A stretch of DNA of 64,000 nt from Acuticoccus sp051016205 (GCA_051016205.1 CP136534.1:2604001-2668000), one strand, 5' to 3'; numbered from the stretch's first letter, positions 53,490 to 62,717 are shown. Numbers and translations are program-made. Notes: generated by a model from the letters alone, not told the origin.

Positions 53490-54424
53490 CCCCTCACCCT
53501 CGGGTCGAAAAGTGCGTAGGAGAGATCGACCAGAATGTTCACCCCAATCAGCATGGCGGAGAAAAACAGGATCACCCCTTGCACCACGGGGTAGTCGCGC
53601 CGGGTGATGGCATCGACCGTGAGGCGCCCGATGCCTGGAATGTTGAAGACCGATTCGGTCACCACCACGCCGCCGATCAACGTTGCAAACCCGATGCCGA
53701 TGACAGTGATGATGGGGACGCCAGCACTCTTGAGCGCATGGACGATCAGGATGCGCGAGGTGCCAAGGCCTTTGGCGCGGGCGGTGCGGATGTGGTTCTC
53801 GTTCAAGACCTCAAGCATGGCCGCACGGGTGACGCGGGCAATCAAGGCGGCAAAGACGAGGGCTAGGGCAAAGGCGGGGAGGGCAACGCTGCGCAAGGTC
53901 TCTAGCGGCCCGTTGGCAAGGGTCTTGTAGCCCTGGACGGGAAACCAGCGCAGCTCCACGGCAAAAACGTAGACAAGCGAGTAGCCGATGGCAAAGACGG
54001 GGACGGAAAACCCCAGCACCGCAAAGCCCATGATGGCCCTGTCGATGAGAGTGTTCGCCTTCCACGCCGCGATGATCCCCAGCGGCAACGCGATGGCGAC
54101 CGTCAGCAGGAGCGTCACGAAGCCCAGCACCAATGTCGGCTCCACCCTTTGGGCAATCAGCCGCGTGACGGGCTGGCCCGAGTAGATGGATTCCCCAAGG
54201 TCGAGCTGAAGCGCCTTGATGGCCCAAATGCCGAACTGGACCGGCAAGGGCTCATCAAGGTGCAGCCGCTCGCGGATCTCGCTCACCTGCTGCGGCGTTG
54301 CATTGTCCCCCGCCAGGAGGACGGCAGGATCGCCCGGTGCAATGTGGACCAGCGAGAAGATGAAGATCGACACGATGATGAGGATTGGCACCGCGGCGAG
54401 GATTCGTCCGGCAACATAGGCCAT
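53486..54424 (-). CDS. ABC transporter permease (DppB/OppB-like)
   Basis: A 312-residue permease with six membrane segments, the typical start (YVAGRILAAVPILIIVS) and the EAA loop near RTARAKGLGTSRILIVHALKSAG. The start is taken at ATG 54424; a GTG at 54436 would add four residues, and neither has a clear ribosome site. It is 75 bp downstream of the binding-protein gene, with a hairpin in between. Confidence 0.92.
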   Translation of the reverse strand: MAYVAGRILAAVPILIIVSIFIFSLVHIAPGDPAVLLAGDNATPQQVSEIRERLHLDEPLPVQFGIWAIKALQLDLGESIYSGQPVTRLIAQRVEPTLVLGFVTLLLTVAIALPLGIIAAWKANTLIDRAIMGFAVLGFSVPVFAIGYSLVYVFAVELRWFPVQGYKTLANGPLETLRSVALPAFALALVFAALIARVTRAAMLEVLNENHIRTARAKGLGTSRILIVHALKSAGVPIITVIGIGFATLIGGVVVTESVFNIPGIGRLTVDAITRRDYPVVQGVILFFSAMLIGVNILVDLSYALFDPRVRG

Positions 54425-54454
54425 GGTGGTGTCCACTCAAACAGAAGCTGCCGG

Positions 54455-54490
54455 AAAAAGGGGCCCGGCCGCACCGTGTGGCGCGGCCGG
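54455..54490 (-). terminator. Intercistronic hairpin with T-run between binding protein and permease genes
   Basis: On the minus strand a perfect 8-bp GC stem (54483-54490 with 54465-54472, 10-nt loop) is followed after four to five C/G by TTTTT (54455-54459). This has the form of an intrinsic terminator. Inside a transport operon it would allow far more binding protein than permease. Confidence 0.65.
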
Positions 54491-54499
54491 AGGCGGAGC

Positions 54500-56083
54500 C
54501 TACTGGGCCCGCTTCACATTCCAGAAGAAGGGAACGGGGCTTTCCAGGAAGCCGTCAAGGTTTGCCGAGAGACCTTGTGAGGGGAAGGTCTGGCCCAAGG
54601 GCACGAAGCTGACGAGGTCGTGGGTGAGGGCCTGCATCTGCTCGGCAAGCTCAGCCTTTTCGGCCTCAGTGGTGGCGACGGCGAACTTCTGGCGCAGCTC
54701 CTGGAGTTCTTCGGAGCAGGCCCAGCCGAACCAACCCTCATCGCACGCCCCTGCCACATAGACGTTGGTCATGGGGTTGATCTGGTCGATGTAGCCCCAG
54801 CCGGTGAAAAAGAGGTTCCAACCCCCTTCGTCCACCGCCGCTTTGCTGGCGCGGCGTGTGGCAACCGTTGCCCAGTCCGCAGGCCGTGCGTCGACCACGA
54901 AGCCTGCCTCCTCCAAAAGGGGTTTGAGGACCGAATAGTACGCGTCATGGGTGGCAATGTCGGTCACATGCATGAGGTGGACGGGCGTGCCGTCGTAGCC
55001 GGCCTCGTCGAGGAGGGCTTTGGCGGCGTCCACATCGCGGGTGAGGACGCGGTCGGTGTTGACGTTTGTGGCGTAGGGACCGTTGCAGAAGAAGACGGCG
55101 GCGCACTCAAGATAACGCTCGGTGGCATCGCCGAAGGCTGCCTGTAGGAAGGGCGTCTGCTCCAGCGCCAGTTGCAGGGCTTGGCGGACCTTTGGGTTGT
55201 CGAAGGGCGGGTTCAGGTGGTTCACCACCAGCTGCATGGAGTTGCCGGACTGCTCGGCCACGATGGTCTTTGCCGTGTCCACGCCGTCGAAGAAGGGGGC
55301 CATGTCGGCAGGCACCTCTTCGATCCAGTCGATCTCGCCTGCAATCAGCGCATCGATGGCCGTTGCGGTGTCGGGGATGTAGACGATCTCCACGCGGTCG
55401 AAGTTTGCCACCTTGCCGCCTGCGGCCATGCTGGCAGGCTCCTCGCGGGGCACATAGTCCTCGAACTTTTCGTAGACGGCGATGCTGCCAGGCACCCACT
55501 CATCCATCACCATGCGGTAGGGGCCTGAGCCGATAGGCTCCTTCACAGGCTCGCTCGCAGGTGTGGCCGCCAGCCTTGCAGGCATGATGACGGGGACGTT
55601 GGAGGAGATTTTGGCCAGCGCATCCAGAACCAGTCCCCAGGGCTCTGCCATTTGGATGACGATGGTCTTGTCGTCCGGCGCGGCGATGGAATCCATCTTG
55701 GAAAACAGAATTTTGCCGAGCCCGTCGACGCTGCCCCACCGCTCCAGTGAGGCCACGGCGTCCGCCGCGGTGACGGGGGTGCCGTCGTGGAACATCAAAC
55801 CGTCGCGCAGGGTGATGGTGTAGGTGAGGCCATCGTCCGAAACGGTGTGGCCTTCGGCCATTTGCGGCTGGACGGCATAGTTTTCGTCCAGCGCGAAGAG
55901 CGTGTCGTAGACGAGGTAGGCGGCATTGCGGATGGTGAAGTTCGTGGTGGCGATGGGGTCCATCACGTTGATGTCGCCGTTCATGCGCAGGCGCAGCGTG
56001 TCGTCCGCGTACGCAGCGGTCGAGGCGCTCGCAATGAAAACGGCGGCGAGCGCTGTGCGCACTGTCCGTGCCCAAATCGTCAT
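54500..56083 (-). CDS. ABC transporter substrate-binding protein, DppA/OppA family
   Basis: The 527-residue protein has a signal peptide (about 1-27, ending AYA) and an SBP_bac_5 domain covering the rest, with the family segment near YTITLRDGLMFHDGTPVTA (about 90-108). It is periplasmic and delivers the substrate to the DppBCDF-like complex encoded downstream. Family members bind peptides, nickel, glutathione, opines or oligosaccharides, so the ligand is open. It is divergent from the LacI-type regulator, 248 bp away. Confidence 0.92.
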   Translation of the reverse strand: MTIWARTVRTALAAVFIASASTAAYADDTLRLRMNGDINVMDPIATTNFTIRNAAYLVYDTLFALDENYAVQPQMAEGHTVSDDGLTYTITLRDGLMFHDGTPVTAADAVASLERWGSVDGLGKILFSKMDSIAAPDDKTIVIQMAEPWGLVLDALAKISSNVPVIMPARLAATPASEPVKEPIGSGPYRMVMDEWVPGSIAVYEKFEDYVPREEPASMAAGGKVANFDRVEIVYIPDTATAIDALIAGEIDWIEEVPADMAPFFDGVDTAKTIVAEQSGNSMQLVVNHLNPPFDNPKVRQALQLALEQTPFLQAAFGDATERYLECAAVFFCNGPYATNVNTDRVLTRDVDAAKALLDEAGYDGTPVHLMHVTDIATHDAYYSVLKPLLEEAGFVVDARPADWATVATRRASKAAVDEGGWNLFFTGWGYIDQINPMTNVYVAGACDEGWFGWACSEELQELRQKFAVATTEAEKAELAEQMQALTHDLVSFVPLGQTFPSQGLSANLDGFLESPVPFFWNVKRAQ

Positions 56084-56163
56084 CGTTTCGTCCTCCCTGC
56101 CGCAGCGGCGGCGTCTTGTTTGTGGGGCCGGTCAAGGGGAGCCGGCCGATCGGTCGTGTTGGT

Positions 56164-56183
56164 AACACGTAACGTTTCGTGTT
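56164..56183. promoter_or_regulatory. Putative LacI-family operator O1
   Basis: A 20-bp near-perfect palindrome: arms AACACG (56164-56169) and CGTGTT (56178-56183) around the self-complementary AACGTT centre, with only the two positions flanking the centre (56170 and 56177) unpaired. It lies 81 bp before the binding-protein gene, where a repressor could block that promoter. Confidence 0.65.
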
Positions 56184-56279
56184 TACCGCGTCACCCTACC
56201 GTGGGCAAGCGGTCAGCGCATCAACATCGTCATATTTTGCTGGGTGTCGATGAATTGACAGAAAGGCGTAGCTGGGCGA

Positions 56280-56292
56280 AACGTTTTGTGTT
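56280..56292. promoter_or_regulatory. Putative LacI-family operator O2 (half-conserved)
   Basis: This 13-mer matches 56171-56183 at 12 of 13 positions, covering the centre and one arm of O1; the other arm is degenerate. It lies 39 bp before the regulator's GTG. Spacing of about 109 bp from O1 would allow DNA looping and autoregulation. Confidence 0.55.
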
Positions 56293-56331
56293 CCGCCGGC
56301 GACAGGCCGTCGGCCCTGACGGAGTGCACCT

Positions 56332-57336
56332 GTGCCAACTATGAAGGACGTGGCGCGGCTCGCCAACGTCTCCGTCACCACCGTGTCGGCGACCCTGTCA
56401 GGCACGGCCCCCGTCAGCAAGGCCCTTCAAGAAAGGGTTTGGGAGGCGGTCAAGCACGCCGGCTACAAGCCTGACCCCGTTGCCAGAAACCTACGCACGG
56501 GCGTCTCCACCACCGTCGGCCTCGTGGTGCCTGACGTGGCGCTCCCCTGGTCGGCGCACCTCGCCAAAGCCATGCAACGCGCCCTGTCGGAGCGCGGCTA
56601 CTACATGTTTCTTGCCAGCAATGACGACGATCCGGAACGCGAGTTTCGCGAGATCGCACAGATGACCGCCCACAAGGTGGCCGGCCTCGTCGTCGCCCCC
56701 ACATGCCTTGGCCCCGCCTACCCAGAGCGGTTTTGTGAGGCCGTCAAAGTCCCCGCCGTTCTGGTGGACAGGGTGCTGCCAGGCACCCCTTTTGATGCGG
56801 TCACGGACGACAACACGTTCGGCGCCCAGCTCCTCACCCGCTACCTCCTGCGCCTTGGCCACAGGGACATTGCGTTTCTGGTGGGCCGGCCTGCCATCTC
56901 AGCCTCCTACGAGCGGTTCGACGGGTTTCGCGCCGTCATGCAGCACGGCGGCATTGCGGTTCGTGAGGATCTCATCCACCGAGCCGTCTTCCGGCAAGAG
57001 CAGGCGTTTGGCGCCGTGCAGCAGCTGATGTCCCTGAAACACCCGCCCTCGGTGATCATGTGCCTTTCCATCACCCAGCTTCTGGGCGTGATGGCGGGGC
57101 TCAAGAATATGGGCCTCGACGTGCCCCGCGACGTTTCGGTGGTGAGCTTTGATGGCTTTCACCCCGCCGTCGGCTGGCGCCCCTCCATCACCGCGCTCAC
57201 CCAGGACGTCGACGGTGTCAGCGCCGCTGCCGCCGAAGTGCTTCTCAAAAGGATCGCAGGGGCGGGTGACGAGGACCCGTCAGCCATCCGCGTCAAGCCA
57301 CGCCTTGAAATCCGCGAGTCCTGTCGGGCGGTGTAG
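56332..57336 (+). CDS. LacI family transcriptional regulator
   Basis: The 334-residue regulator has an N-terminal helix-turn-helix (MKDVARLANVSVTTVSATLSG, with the hinge helix near PDPVARNLRTG at about 50) and a periplasmic-binding-like effector domain (about 62-330). The GTG at 56332 is preferred because GGAG precedes it by 7 nt and the resulting MPTMKDVA start is typical; an ATG lies three codons in. It probably controls the divergent transporter operon. Confidence 0.93.
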   Translation: MPTMKDVARLANVSVTTVSATLSGTAPVSKALQERVWEAVKHAGYKPDPVARNLRTGVSTTVGLVVPDVALPWSAHLAKAMQRALSERGYYMFLASNDDDPEREFREIAQMTAHKVAGLVVAPTCLGPAYPERFCEAVKVPAVLVDRVLPGTPFDAVTDDNTFGAQLLTRYLLRLGHRDIAFLVGRPAISASYERFDGFRAVMQHGGIAVREDLIHRAVFRQEQAFGAVQQLMSLKHPPSVIMCLSITQLLGVMAGLKNMGLDVPRDVSVVSFDGFHPAVGWRPSITALTQDVDGVSAAAAEVLLKRIAGAGDEDPSAIRVKPRLEIRESCRAV

Positions 57337-57784
57337 TCGTAGGTGCCTGCGCAGAGTTAGCGCCAATGGATTAAAAAGCCTGCAAAAAGCCCTTCGCTGG
57401 CCTGGACCAATGCCGACCTACTGTACGTATTAGGGCGGGCCGGTGGCTCCCGAACATCCCCCTGTCGACGTCGAAGCCGTTGATGGCGTGGTGGATGCAA
57501 GGGCGATGCCCCCATGGGTCCACGCGGCACCGTCGGCCTCTGCGATGACGCCTGTAGCCTTGCAGACAATGCTGGCTGCGTGCGCAACCAGCCATTGTCA
57601 CGCGATGGCGTTAGGACAGCTTCGCGCCCCTGGCCACCGCGTCAGAAGGCCGACCTGTGCACCAGCGGTGGAGGAGAGGGGATGGTGCGGCATCGCATCT
57701 TGCCATCGCCGCGTGAAGCAGCGTTCTTGAACACACTCTGCCCGTGACGGGCGCGCCGGAGAGGCGGCGGCGAACGAGGGACCA
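57337..57784. other. 448-bp intergenic region without a recognised gene
   Basis: Short frames exist on both strands (for example plus 57443-57730) but none has a credible ribosome site, composition or family resemblance. No tRNA, terminator with T-run or repeat copy was seen. The promoter of the nuclease gene should lie in the right half. Confidence 0.5.
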
Positions 57785-59056
57785 ATGGCCTTCAGCTTCA
57801 TCCACACGGGTGACATTCACCTCGACAGCCCTTTGACGGACCTGTCGTCCATGGACGATGCGCGCGCTGCAAAGGTGGCAGGCGCCGCACGCCGCGCCTT
57901 CTCCGACCTCGTCGGCATCGCCATCGAGCGCGAAGTGGACGCCGTCTTGATCGCAGGCGACCTGTGGGACGGCGATTGGCGCGACCTGTCGGCAGGCCTT
58001 TTCCTTCAAAAGGAGGCCGCCCGCCTAAAGGACCAAGAGATCGAGCTCGTGGCCATCCTCGGCAACCATGATGCTGAAAGCGTCGTCACCTCTCGCATCA
58101 GGCACATCGACCAGCTTATACTGCTGCCCTCGGACGTGCCCCAATCGGTGGACATTGGCGGCGCCGTCATCCACGGCCAGAGCTATGACAGGCCCGATGT
58201 GCGCGACAATCTCGCCGCGGGCTATCCCGACCCCTGGCCAGGGCGCATCAATATCGGCCTCCTTCACACCGGGCTTGATGGTGCTCTCGGGCACAGCCCT
58301 TACGCCCCGGCGCGCCTGGATGACCTTGTGGCCAAGCGGTACGACTATTGGGCGCTCGGCCATGTCCACACCCGCGCCATCCTCCATGAAGGACCTGCTG
58401 CGGCAGGTGGCACCATCGCCTTTTGCGGTGTTCTCCAAGGCCGTCACGCGAGGGAAACCGGGCCCAAAGGTGCCTGGCATGGTGTGATCGACAAGGGCGT
58501 CGTCTCGCTCACCCCCATCGACCTTCCCCATGTGGCCTGGTTCGTCGAGACGGTGGATGTGTCCGCCGCCAACGCAGATGAGGCCATCGGTAAGACGCTG
58601 GAGGTGTGCGCGGCACAGCTTCCCCCCGCCCTCGACCTTGCTTTGGTCCGCCTCGTCATGAAAGGCGAGACGGAGGCGCACACGCGCCTCTCTTTCACCC
58701 TCAACGAGCTTGATGAAGTGGCACGCCAGAAGGCCAGCGGCACCGACCCGCGCCTCCTCATCGAGCGTGTGGTGGTCGCCACCTCACCCCCGCGCGATCA
58801 GGCGCCGCCAACATTGCCGCACGATTTCGACAGGCTCTTGCGCGATGCAGCCGGGGGCGAGCTCGTGCGCGAGAAGGCCGACGCAGAGCTTGCCGACGTG
58901 CGTGCTGCCCTGCCGCCCCAAGTGAGCCGCGCCCTTCGCGAACGCCACCCCGACATTGCTGCCCTCCTCGACGGCGAGGCCGACCTTGGCCCTGCGCTGG
59001 TAAGTGCCGCCCAGTCCGTCACCGCACGGCTGAAGGACAGGATGGGCGAGGCGTGA
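57785..59056 (+). CDS. DNA repair exonuclease, SbcD/YhaO-like metallophosphoesterase
   Basis: The 423 residues begin with a calcineurin-type phosphoesterase domain: HTGDIHLDSPL (residues 7-17), AGDLWDGDW (about 58-66), LGNHDAES (about 93-100) and GHVHTR (about 191-196) supply the two-metal site. The C-terminal part (about 240-423) is an accessory domain of the YhaO kind. It should act as the nuclease subunit of a complex with the large ATPase encoded next, whose GTG start overlaps its stop by 2 bp. Confidence 0.88.
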   Translation: MAFSFIHTGDIHLDSPLTDLSSMDDARAAKVAGAARRAFSDLVGIAIEREVDAVLIAGDLWDGDWRDLSAGLFLQKEAARLKDQEIELVAILGNHDAESVVTSRIRHIDQLILLPSDVPQSVDIGGAVIHGQSYDRPDVRDNLAAGYPDPWPGRINIGLLHTGLDGALGHSPYAPARLDDLVAKRYDYWALGHVHTRAILHEGPAAAGGTIAFCGVLQGRHARETGPKGAWHGVIDKGVVSLTPIDLPHVAWFVETVDVSAANADEAIGKTLEVCAAQLPPALDLALVRLVMKGETEAHTRLSFTLNELDEVARQKASGTDPRLLIERVVVATSPPRDQAPPTLPHDFDRLLRDAAGGELVREKADAELADVRAALPPQVSRALRERHPDIAALLDGEADLGPALVSAAQSVTARLKDRMGEA

Positions 59057-62000
59057 GGCTGGCGCACCTCAATGCCGTGCGCTACGGCCGTTTCGAGGGG
59101 CGCAGCGTCGACTTTCCCAACCCTTGCGACGGCGAGCCGGACCTTCACGTGGTGGTGGGCGCCAACGAGAATGGCAAAACCACCTTAAAGAATGCGCTGA
59201 TGGACGTTCTCTTCGGCGTGAGAAACAACTCGCCTTACGCATTCCGATGGTCCAAGGCGCAGCTTGCCATCGAGGCGGTGTTGGAGGCAGGCGGCAGACG
59301 CCTTCAGGTGGAGCGGGCCGGCAACAGACGCGCCTTGATGCCGAAGGAGGCGGCGGAGGCCGTCGCGGTACATCTTGACGGTGTGGACAGGGCCATCTTC
59401 GCCCGCACCAACGCCTTCTCCCACGATGAGATGCGCAGCCACGCCAATGACCTTTTGGAGAGCAAGGGCGACATTGCCGACCTCTTGATGCGCGACGCCG
59501 GCGGCCTTGCCGATGTCATCGCCCACCTTGCCGAGCTGCGCGAGCAGTCAAAGACGTTGTTCATGCGTAAAGGAAACAACAAGTCCCGCTTTCGAAGCCT
59601 GGACCGCGAGCTCAAGGCCGCAAATAGCGCTTATGAAGCGGCACTTCTTAGCCAGACCGCCCACGATGATCTGCGCAACGCCCATGACCGCGCCCGCGCG
59701 GCCAGCGAGGCGGCTGAGGCAGCGCTCGCCACCGCCAAAGCCCGCGCCGACACGCTCGATCGTCTCGCCCGCGCTGCGCCTATTCTCAAAGCGATCGATG
59801 AGGCCGAGGCTGCCCGCACCGACGCACCGCGCCTTTCGCCCGACCTTGCGGGCCGCGTTGGGAAAGCCCGCGCCTCGCTCCTCACTTTCGTTGAGAGGCG
59901 CGACAATGCGGACCGCCGCATCGAAGCCCTGGAAGAGCAAATCAAGGCGGCCGATGCCGACCCAGACGCCCTTGCCAAAGCCGACGCCATCCAGGATCTC
60001 GCCCGCCGCACAGCCGCCCTCGGCGCCCTTAAGGCCCAGCGCGCCAATGTGTTGACCCGCATCGAGGGGTTGAGGGCCGATGCCATGCGCCTCGCCCGCG
60101 ACCTCGGCCTTGAGGCAAGCGACCCCGAAACGCTCCTCTCCCTTGTCCCTCCCGCCGTCGACAGGGATGAGGCGAAAGCGCTCGCCGACCAGGAAGAGCG
60201 CTTGGTGGCCGCCGTCGAGGAGGGAGCCCAGCGCCTTTCGAAGCTGAACGCGCCACCCCCCCCAGCTGCCGATGAGGAGACCGCCGCGCGGCTTGACCGT
60301 CTCCTCTCCCGCATTGCCCAGATGGGCGACATCAAGACCGAGTGGAACCGCCTGCGCCGGGAGGTTGACGATGCCGCGTCCGCCCTTGCTGTCGCCGAAG
60401 ACGCCACTGCAGCCGACGCACCGTCCGCAGCGCCGCCGCCATTGGAGGACGGTGAGGCCGCACAGGCGCTGATCGCCAAGGCAGAGCGCGCCGCCGAGGA
60501 TGCCGCCAATGCCCTTGAGAAGGCCGACCGCGCGCTGCTGGACGCCCGCGCCAACGCTGACAACCCCGCAGGCGCCGTCCCGTCTGAGGCGGACCTTGCC
60601 GCAGCACGCCAGGCCCGCGAGGCGCAATGGGCCACAATCAAAGCCGGCGGCGACTTTCAGGCGGCAGCGCCCACCTTTGAAGCTGCGGTTGCCCATGCCG
60701 ATGACGTTGCCGACACACGCTTTCAGAACGTCGAAAAGATTGTCGAAGCGCAAGAGCGCGCCCGGGACGTGCGGGTTTGCGAGGCGCGCCGACAAAAGGC
60801 CGAAGACGCGGCGCGGAAGGCCGCTGCAGCGCTCAAAACAGCGCGCGAGGCATGGGCGGCGCGGCTCAGTGAGGCCGGCCTCACCCGCGTCCCGGCGGAC
60901 TATCGTGCATACCTTGCAAGGCGCGAGGCCCTGTTGGCTGCCCGAAAGGAGGCTGAGCGCGCGGCGGCTGCCCTCGCCACGCTGCGCCAGAGGCTGGTGG
61001 CCGCGCGCAAAGCTTGTGTGCCTTTTGTAGGCGAGCCTGGCGCGGTGGCGGAGGCCTCCCTTGCCGGCGAACTTGCAGCGGCAATGGAGCAGATGGCCGT
61101 GGCAAAGACGCAGGTCGACGATGCTGTCCTCAACGCCCGCGTTGCCATTCAAACCTATGAGGCGGCCCAAGCGGAGCGTCCGGCCCTTGAAGAACAGCAC
61201 CGCGCTGCCGAAGCTGCCCTTGCCGCCTGGCGGGCGCGCTGGTCCAAAGCCTGCGCCAAAGCCGGCATCCCCCCGGAAGCAACGCCGGCGCGGCGAACGG
61301 CGTTTTTCGATGGCTACCGCGCCATTGCCCAAAAGCTGGACGAGGCCGACCGCGACATGGCGGAACGCGTGCGCGCCGTCGACAGGCAGGAGAAGGATCT
61401 TGCCGCCGACGCCGCCGCCCTTGCCGAGGCCCTCGACGCGCCGGTTTCAGATGACCTTGAGCGCATGGCGGAGGCCTTTTCCACACGCCTTCAAAAGGCA
61501 AAGCAGACCGCACAGGTCATCCAAGACCGTGAAGAGGACCGCAAGGACGCCCTTCTCGTACGCGACAAGACCGAACAGCAGATCGCCGATCTGCGCGCTG
61601 AGCTTGCCGCCGACTTTGCCGACGCAGGCCTTTCCAAAGACGCACCGCTGGACGATCTTGCGGCCGCAGCCCTTGCCTCGGACGACGCGCGTGCTCGCGA
61701 CGCTGACGTGGCAGAGGGCACGCGCAGGCTGGACGAGCTTGGCCTTACCCTAGAGGGGGCGCGCGAGGGGTTGGCCGCCGCCTCGCCGCAAGAGCGTGAG
61801 GGGGAACGGGCTCACCTTGCTGCCACGATGGAGTCGCTTGAGGCCGACCGCAGCCGCCTCGGACAAGAGGTGGGGCGCGCCGACGCCGACCTTGCCAATG
61901 CCGAGCGCACCAGCCTGGCCGGCACGGCAGCAGAAAACGCCTTTGCGGCTGCAGCGCTGACCGCGGCGATGGCCGACATTGTGGCGCAGGCCGTCCGCCG

Positions 62001-62454
62001 CAGGCTGGAGATTGCCGTATTGTCGACAGCCGGGGAAACCTTTGCCCAGGAGCAGCGCTCACCCATCCTGCGCCGTGCCACGGACCTTTTCGCAACACTG
62101 ACCGGCGGTGCCTACGATCACCTTACCGTGGACGAAAGCGAAGGCCGCGGCGTCCTCCTTGCCCACAGGGTTCATGACGATGCGAGCGTGCCCGTGGACG
62201 GACTGTCAGACGGCACGCGCGATCAATTGATCATCGCCGTCAGAGTGGCCGCGGCACAGGGGAGCCCCTTGCCCTTCATCGCCGATGACTTGTTTGTAAA
62301 CGCCGACGATGGGCGTGCGGCAAACGGCTTTAAAGTGCTCGCCGAACTCGCCCGCACCACACAAGTCATCTACCTCACCCACCACGACCATCTGGTCCCT
62401 GTGGCCCGCGGCGTCGTTGGTGCGGACCTGTCGGTGGTGCATCTCTCCCCCTAA
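59053..62454 (+). CDS. AAA/SMC-like ATPase, SbcC/YhaN-like
   Basis: The 1133-residue protein has Walker A GANENGKTT at 36-44. A very long Ala/Arg/Glu-rich coiled-coil region spans about 165-960, and the C-terminal ATPase half has the ABC-type signature LSDGTRDQ, Walker B PFIADDLF and the THHDHL switch His. It lacks an evident zinc-hook CxxC, as in YhaN proteins. With the preceding nuclease it likely processes DNA ends. It starts with GTG inside the upstream stop. Confidence 0.88.
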   Translation: MRLAHLNAVRYGRFEGRSVDFPNPCDGEPDLHVVVGANENGKTTLKNALMDVLFGVRNNSPYAFRWSKAQLAIEAVLEAGGRRLQVERAGNRRALMPKEAAEAVAVHLDGVDRAIFARTNAFSHDEMRSHANDLLESKGDIADLLMRDAGGLADVIAHLAELREQSKTLFMRKGNNKSRFRSLDRELKAANSAYEAALLSQTAHDDLRNAHDRARAASEAAEAALATAKARADTLDRLARAAPILKAIDEAEAARTDAPRLSPDLAGRVGKARASLLTFVERRDNADRRIEALEEQIKAADADPDALAKADAIQDLARRTAALGALKAQRANVLTRIEGLRADAMRLARDLGLEASDPETLLSLVPPAVDRDEAKALADQEERLVAAVEEGAQRLSKLNAPPPPAADEETAARLDRLLSRIAQMGDIKTEWNRLRREVDDAASALAVAEDATAADAPSAAPPPLEDGEAAQALIAKAERAAEDAANALEKADRALLDARANADNPAGAVPSEADLAAARQAREAQWATIKAGGDFQAAAPTFEAAVAHADDVADTRFQNVEKIVEAQERARDVRVCEARRQKAEDAARKAAAALKTAREAWAARLSEAGLTRVPADYRAYLARREALLAARKEAERAAAALATLRQRLVAARKACVPFVGEPGAVAEASLAGELAAAMEQMAVAKTQVDDAVLNARVAIQTYEAAQAERPALEEQHRAAEAALAAWRARWSKACAKAGIPPEATPARRTAFFDGYRAIAQKLDEADRDMAERVRAVDRQEKDLAADAAALAEALDAPVSDDLERMAEAFSTRLQKAKQTAQVIQDREEDRKDALLVRDKTEQQIADLRAELAADFADAGLSKDAPLDDLAAAALASDDARARDADVAEGTRRLDELGLTLEGAREGLAAASPQEREGERAHLAATMESLEADRSRLGQEVGRADADLANAERTSLAGTAAENAFAAAALTAAMADIVAQAVRRRLEIAVLSTAGETFAQEQRSPILRRATDLFATLTGGAYDHLTVDESEGRGVLLAHRVHDDASVPVDGLSDGTRDQLIIAVRVAAAQGSPLPFIADDLFVNADDGRAANGFKVLAELARTTQVIYLTHHDHLVPVARGVVGADLSVVHLSP

Positions 62455-62529
62455 ATCCCGTCATCGTTGGCGGTTTGGCGTGGCAGATCTGTCAAAGCGT
62501 GCCGGAGCGATGCTGCGCATGTGCGCTAT

Positions 62530-62539
62530 TTGTATACAA
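62530..62539. promoter_or_regulatory. GntR-type palindrome upstream of ppx/gppA
   Basis: TTGTATACAA is a perfect 10-bp palindrome fitting the TNGTNNACNA pattern of many GntR-family operators. It lies in an AT-rich patch (about 62520-62600) in the 263-bp gap, where the downstream promoter should be. No GntR gene is in the window. Confidence 0.35.
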
Positions 62540-62611
62540 TTGATGCGCTAAACCCATATCTTAAGGATTTGTAATCCGGCGATAAGTTGATATCGTTCCA
62601 GGCGGCGCGGC

Positions 62612-62625
62612 GGCCCAAGCGGGCC
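62612..62625. terminator. Small GC hairpin in the YhaN / ppx gap
   Basis: A GGCCC/GGGCC stem (62612-62616 with 62621-62625, extended by one C-G pair outside) closes a 4-nt loop. A second inverted repeat, CGTGAA/TTCACG, follows near 62651-62668. Neither is followed by a T-run. Confidence 0.25.
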
Positions 62626-62717
62626 GTTGCCGCACTAGGCCACTTCGTGCGTGAACGTGCATTCACGGCTTGATTGGAACGGGAAGGTAAAGGGCAGACC
62701 AAAGGGAGTTCGGTCAA

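Noticed and set aside
57443..57730. 95-codon plus-strand frame in the LacI-to-nuclease gap
   Set aside because: No ribosome site, atypical Cys/His-rich composition, no resemblance to known proteins.
59548..61332. 594-codon minus-strand frame opposite the YhaN-like gene
   Set aside because: Antisense to the coiled-coil region, with no family resemblance; long open frames are expected opposite Ala/Arg-rich coding DNA.
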